In this document: piece by piece, positions 59,760 to 64,000 of the stretch
Layout: each line of letters begins with the position of its first letter
How positions within the stretch are numbered: position 1 is the stretch's first letter
Notes under the pieces: model-generated
Seen by the model: only the letters and a program-made list of their open reading frames with translations
Databases searched by the model: none
Told to the model about the DNA's origin: nothing
Source of the DNA: Bidens hawaiensis
Lineage: Eukaryota > Streptophyta > Magnoliopsida > Asterales > Asteraceae
Direction: 5' to 3'
Length of the DNA stretch: 64,000 nucleotides
Assembly: GCA_021521415.1 (NCBI GenBank)
Contig: JAIQDT010002058.1
Location: 310,001 to 374,000, forward strand
Made by a program: the position numbers and the translations under genes

Positions 59760-60375
59760 GCAATCATTTTAAGTTAATCGAAGTTATTTTTTAGCATAAT
59801 TAAATCTTAAAATTTTAACCAGAAAGGAAGTTCACATGCGTCTTTCAGTAACGGCGAAGTTATCAACTTCGCTAAACTATAAGTTAACCTAGTCAAAACT
59901 TCGTTGATAGTGAACTTCATCAAGTCAAACTCGCTGGAGTTGCAAGTTCGCCTAACTTGAAACTTCGCCTTAGAGAACTTTGTTGATGTTATAAGTTCAA
60001 TGGTTCTGTAAAAACCCTCGATACAACTTCACTGTGCCGACTGAGATTTTTTGCTTTTCAATTTTTGGGTATGTTTTTGAGTGTAGGCTTCTGAGTAATA
60101 CACTAGTGTGACAATCCCGAATCACACAATGAAGAGTTTAACTCTTTGATACCAATTGTAGGTCCCTGGAATGAATCGGTAACGAGATGGTCACAAACTC
60201 CAAAGGTGTGGAATCCCCTTAGCCTTCGTTTACGAGTGTCATATAAATATAAGAATGTGTACAAGTCAATAGAATTAAACAAAGATTTCTGGTATTGATT
60301 AATAAATTTGTATACACTCAATACTTCAAGCTAAAACAGTCTAGAGGCAAAGGGAATAACCAACCAAAAACCGTA
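59760..60375 (-). repeat. Partial 5' LTR, PBS and leader of C7
   Basis: PBS remnant TCTTTGATACCA at 60143-60154 (tRNA-Met type), LTR U5 end GGGACCTACA at 60157, and leader with GGCGAAGTT words (59850-59990). The LTR is visible only to 60375, where N1 starts. Confidence 0.75.
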
Positions 60376-60918
60376 TGTTGGGAGTTATATTTTAGACCGA
60401 CGCATCGAATTAATCTTTGGGTGAAAAATATATTATTTTGGTCTCAACCAAGGGTGGATGGCTTGAAGACCAAGTCATGCTAGGCTAGTATAAATAGATG
60501 TTTTTATTCATTTGTCTAGTATGAGTGACTGTATTGTGTATGTGTGAGATTTAGGGTTTTATCCCTTTGAGAGAGTCTCTGCCTCCAGGATGAGCTCTCC
60601 TGGTGGCGGCTGAGATATTTCTTAATTGATTGTATGTATGAATGTATGTATGAGTGTTTCATCTTAATGAGAATCATTCGGCTAATATTTCATACTACCG
60701 TTTCTATCTTGTTCGTGTTTTGATTACAATTGTTCATCCTACTTTATTGTTGATTGTTAATCAAATAAGACTCTCTCCCAATACACCTCATCCGTCCAAC
60801 TAACATCATTCAAGAGTGAATACGAGTTAGATTCGATCCTAACCCTAGATCCGAGCTCCACACCGTTGATTAGTATTGACTATTATTCACGCTTCCGCAC
60901 CGGGGCTCGGATCTGTCA
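60376..60918 (+). repeat. 5' LTR of N1
   Basis: TGTTGGGAGT to GGATCTGTCA; TATA box TATAAATA near 60490; GTATGTATGAAT simple repeat near 60630. Confidence 0.97.
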
Positions 60919-60920
60919 AT

Positions 60921-60932
60921 TGGTATCAGAGC
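60921..60932 (+). promoter_or_regulatory. Primer-binding site for tRNA-Met (N1)
   Basis: TGGTATCAGAGC two bases after the LTR. Confidence 0.95.
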
Positions 60933-61546
60933 ATGGGTTACCGAATCGTTCAGACTAACCGCTGAACAGATTCATTTCGCTCTTGGATCCACCATGGACG
61001 TTAAATGATGAATTTCGTTGAAATTATTTTTTTTTGGGGGTTTTGAAATTATTTGATGATTCGGAGAAAAGTATATGAATTGATGTTTGGGTTGATGACT
61101 CGTTTGGAGATCCAACATCAATTTCATGTTTATTCGGTCAAAATGGTCCAGAACTGATGTAACAGTGTTATTTGGCTCATTTTGGGGCAACACTGTTCAT
61201 CTGATTATTTCTAGATCTAAAAAGGTTGATTATGATATGAAGATAGGTTTCTTTGATTTCGAGATGACTTGGATAGGGCTGTAGTGATTAATTTCAGATT
61301 ACGAAACTTGTTTCTGGATTTGAAAAATTAGGGTTTTGTGTGCTCGTGCTGCACAAACAGTAGATGTGTGTTAAAAATATTGCCGATGGTACAAACTGAT
61401 AAGAAGAATGTACAAGTCAAGAATGAGCAGGTACTAAAGGCAATTTCATCATTGTTTATTGCAGCAAATGCAAAGTGAATATTCGAGCAGGTTCTGCAAG
61501 GGCAAATCAGTGACTGATGACGCAGAAATGAAGTTTTGATGTCTCG

Positions 61547-62385
61547 AGCACACTATGAACAAATAAGATTGGACTCGAGTATGGAAAATGACTAAGTGCT
61601 GCTTCGAGCACAGGAGGTGTTTGGCCCAAACACATCTTTGTTTGGCTCGAGCACAGGTTATTTCGAGCATATCTTATATCGAGCACATCAAATTCGAGCA
61701 CACTTTGTGAAACCCAGAGCATATCCTTGTTCTCAAGAAAACTATCCTCTTTAAGTCTCGAGCACACTTTGTTATTTATTCGAGCAGACTCTTTTTCGAG
61801 CATACTTTGTTTTGTCTTGAAAAATTATGCTTGTGAAGAGAAAACTCAAGTTTGTGTCGAGCACACCCTTGCTCCCGAGCACACTTTTGCTCCCGAGCAT
61901 GTTTGGTGGAAAATGAAAAGGCACTAAGTAATCCGAGCACACTTTTGTTTCCGAGCACTAAGTAATCCGAGCACACTTGTACTTACGAGCACACTTTGTG
62001 CTAGTCGAAAATTGAAAATTCACAAGTGTTTTGATTTCCGGGTACACTTTGTGCTAGGAAAGTGCTTCCGGGTACACTTTGTGCTAGTGCTAAAATTGAA
62101 AAATCACAAGTATTCCCGAGCACACTTAGTGATAGTAAGTACTTCCGAGCACACTTTTGCTCCCGAGCACACTCTGTGCTCGGTGAAAAATTGAAAAATC
62201 ACAAGTGTTTTGCTTTCCGAGTACACTTTGCTTTCGAGCACACTTTGCTTCCGAGTACACTTTGCTTCCGAGTACAGTTTGCTTCCAAGTACACTTTGCT
62301 TCCGAGTACAGTTTGCTTCCGGGCACACTTTGTTTTCCGAGTACACTTTGTGCTAGGAAAGTGCTTCCGAGTACACTTTGTACTT
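61547..62385 (+). repeat. CCGAGCACACTTTG word array in N1
   Basis: About 30 copies of (T/C)CGAG(C/T)ACACTTTG, almost all in plus orientation. Spacing is irregular at first and settles to 17 bp at 62215-62330 (unit CCGAGTACACTTTGCTT). All frames through it (61449-62432) are by-products of the repeat. Confidence 0.92.
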
Positions 62386-63333
62386 GGAAAATGAATCAGA
62401 GTATGCTTTGCGCTAGGAAACAGAGTTTGTGAAACATTTCAAAGTTTTGAAGAAACTTTTGAGATTTTTGGTGCCGTTGACCGTTTGACCAAGCTGTTCT
62501 CTATGGAAGATATATACCAGGGGTATTTTGGTAATTTTTCTCCAATCATCAACAAGCTTATGGAATTCAAACCTCATCCAATTTCACGACTTCATCAAAA
62601 GCTTTACAAGAACAAGTGTTGACCAAGCTTAAGGATTTAATCACTTTTAGTGTCAACCAACTTTTGAATATGTTCATTTGAGATTTTTACAATCTTGATG
62701 AGGATGATCAAGATTGTTTCACCCACACTTGATTTGAAGACACATTTATTAAAGACAATTGCAACGAAATTGGGGGAGTAAAAATCTTCGAATTTCATTG
62801 TAAATGGCTAGCTTCAAATCAAGTAAAAGACTCAAGATAAGGAAAAGTTGATCAAGATCAATTATCCAAGGTTTTTCAAAGACGTTTCATCATTGTAAGT
62901 TTTCAGATTTCCTAGTACGGATGAGAAGATGGAGTCATCACGAGCAACAATGTTGAAAGGATGATCAATAGAGTCTAACCTCCTATGAAATAGTCACTTG
63001 AACAGTCAAGAACGGGTTATGGTTGACTTGAGTGCTATCTTAAATCAGGGAATGGTTTGAAGATGATTTACATGGGAAGAAACGGTTTTTGAAGAATTGA
63101 AGATTATTTGATGATCACATTGAGTTTATTTCTTTTTGTGATGACCTTGTTACTTGAAGTTGATCTTTGAAGTTCAAAGCCTCTTTCATATGCCCATACA
63201 ACTATATCCAAAAGTGATATAAGAGTGATGATTCGAAATAAACAACGGGAGAAGCTTAACGTGAGGGGGAGAATTTCAATGAAAGACAACGAGTTATGAG
63301 GTGATCATGGAAGAAATTCGATGGCATCGGTCT

Positions 63334-63344
63334 AAGGGGGAGAT
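63334..63344 (+). promoter_or_regulatory. 3' polypurine tract of N1
   Basis: AAGGGGGAGAT directly before the 3' LTR; a similar ATTGGGGGAGTAAAA lies earlier at about 62769. Confidence 0.92.
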
Positions 63345-63887
63345 TGTTGGGACTTATATTTTAGACCGACGCATCGAAATAATCTTTGGGTGAAAAATAT
63401 ATTATTTTGGTCTCAACCAAGGGTGGATGGCTTGAAGACCAAGTCATGCTAGGCTAGTATAAATAGATGTTTTTATTCATTTGTCTAGTATGAGTGACTG
63501 TATTGTGTATGTGTGAGATTTAGGGTTTTATCCCTTTGAGAGAGTCTCTGCCTCCAGGATGAGCTCTCCTGGTGGCGGCTGAGATATTTCTTAATTGATT
63601 GTATGTATGAATGTATGTATGAGTGTTTCATCTTAATGAGAATCATTCGGCTAATATTTCATACTACCGTTTCTATCTTGTTCGTGTTTTGATTACAATT
63701 GTTCATCCTACTTTATTGTTGATTGTTAATCAAATAAGACTCTCTCCCAATACACCTCATCCGTCCAACTAACATCATTCAAGAGTGAATACGAGTTAGA
63801 TTCGATCCTAACCCTAGATCCGAGCTCCACACCGTTGATTAGTATTGACTATTATTCACGCTTCCGCACCGGGGCTCGGACCTGTCA
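63345..63887 (+). repeat. 3' LTR of N1
   Basis: TGTTGGGACT to GGACCTGTCA, 543 bp, near-identical to 60376-60918. Confidence 0.97.
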
Positions 63888-64000
63888 AAAGCAGTGATGA
63901 AGAACCTATGATTATGGAGAAAATTGTCTTTTTTAAAAGCAAACTTGAAAGACAAGACATCAAGATTGAGGAATTTGTTCCCTTTTCAATTGATTTTGAT
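63888..64000 (+). other. Open frame at the right edge, unassigned
   Basis: The frame from 63888 is open to the window end (KSSDEEPMIMEKIVFFKSKL...), acidic and Lys-rich. It could be the gag or aORF of another element. Too short to assign. Confidence 0.3.

Larger units (their letters stand above)
56136..60375 (-). mobile_element. Sirevirus C7 with pol deleted
   Basis: Minus order: partial LTR (60375-60157), PBS, leader, N-terminal gag, then directly post-pol spacer and aORF. The deletion joins gag (about 59190) to spacer (about 58990), removing the rest of gag and all of pol. Closest to C5. N1 abuts the LTR at 60376. Confidence 0.75.
60376..63887 (+). mobile_element. Non-autonomous LTR retrotransposon N1, 3.5 kb
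   Basis: Two 543-bp LTRs differing at only about three positions, tRNA-Met PBS and PPT, but no gag or pol: the 2.4-kb interior has no protein-like frame. It must rely on enzymes of another copia element. The LTR identity (about 99.4%) makes it the youngest insertion here. Flanking pentamers differ (CCGTA, AAAGC), so it lacks a TSD. Confidence 0.9.

Noticed and set aside
61547..62385. CRISPR-like array
   Set aside because: Repeats are short, variable in sequence and spacing, and lie inside a plant retrotransposon; no spacers of constant length and no cas genes.
61449..62432. Overlapping ORFs rich in STL/CFR or SVLGSK repeats as a repeat protein or antifreeze-like gene
   Set aside because: All follow the CCGAGCACACTTTG array in several frames and on both strands; no frame is favoured.

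Overview
This window is plant nuclear DNA made almost entirely of LTR retrotransposons, many inserted into one another. I see no host gene, tRNA, rRNA or CRISPR array. The evidence is plant-type Ty1/copia and Ty3/gypsy polyproteins, primer-binding sites for tRNA-Met (copia) and tRNA-Asp (gypsy), target-site duplications and stepwise decay. The copia elements fit the Sirevirus (SIRE/Maximus) lineage: large Gag with UBN2 region and zinc knuckles, PPT of the type AAGGGGGAGA, and a long extra ORF after pol. The style of this extra ORF and the element mix suggest an Asteraceae species with a large genome; that is inference.

Layout. 1-3539 (-): 5' end of an Athila-type gypsy element (G1; gag, tRNA-Asp PBS, 1.85 kb LTR), apparently inserted into a Sirevirus. 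3540-9740 (-): that Sirevirus (C1), lacking RT/RNase H in this window. 9741-10432: LTR-like sequence. 10635-11810: four tandem 293-bp units. 11811-16199 (+): 3' half of a Sirevirus (C2) with a decayed additional ORF. 16183-17708 plus 29566-32588 (-): a gypsy element (G2) split by a Sirevirus with both LTRs, C3 (+, 17709-29565, 11.9 kb, TSD GTTGT). 32589-47151 (-): Sirevirus C5 with almost intact gag and pol, its additional ORF split by a solo-LTR-like insert (32985-35410). C5 sits in the additional ORF of another decayed Sirevirus, C6 (-, 47152-54497). 54498-56133: a second solo-LTR-like sequence. 56136-60375 (-): Sirevirus C7, pol deleted. 60376-63887 (+): N1, a young 3.5 kb non-autonomous element with near-identical LTRs and no protein. 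63888-64000: short open frame, unassigned.

How the parts work together. The Sireviruses share one plan: LTR, tRNA-Met PBS, leader, gag, pol, about 2.5 kb non-coding, additional ORF (aORF), PPT, LTR. The aORF occurs in five copies (C2, C3, C5, C6, C7; C5's is split in two), all pseudogenic but recognisably one family. In all five, a splice-acceptor-like CAG/TAG (CAC in C7) lies exactly two bases before the aORF start codon, preceded by a CTAAC/TTAAC branch-like motif. This suggests expression from a spliced subgenomic RNA, as for retroviral env. A second acceptor-like YAG lies exactly 39 nt before the protease catalytic Asp codon in all four elements that retain that region.

Two other unlabelled signals stand out. 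Each Sirevirus family has its own short word that forms a hairpin just upstream of the LTR TATA box and is reiterated in the leader and/or before the aORF. Downstream of pol, a tandem pair of hairpins in C3 and C5 shows compensatory base changes across four copies, pointing to a conserved RNA structure.
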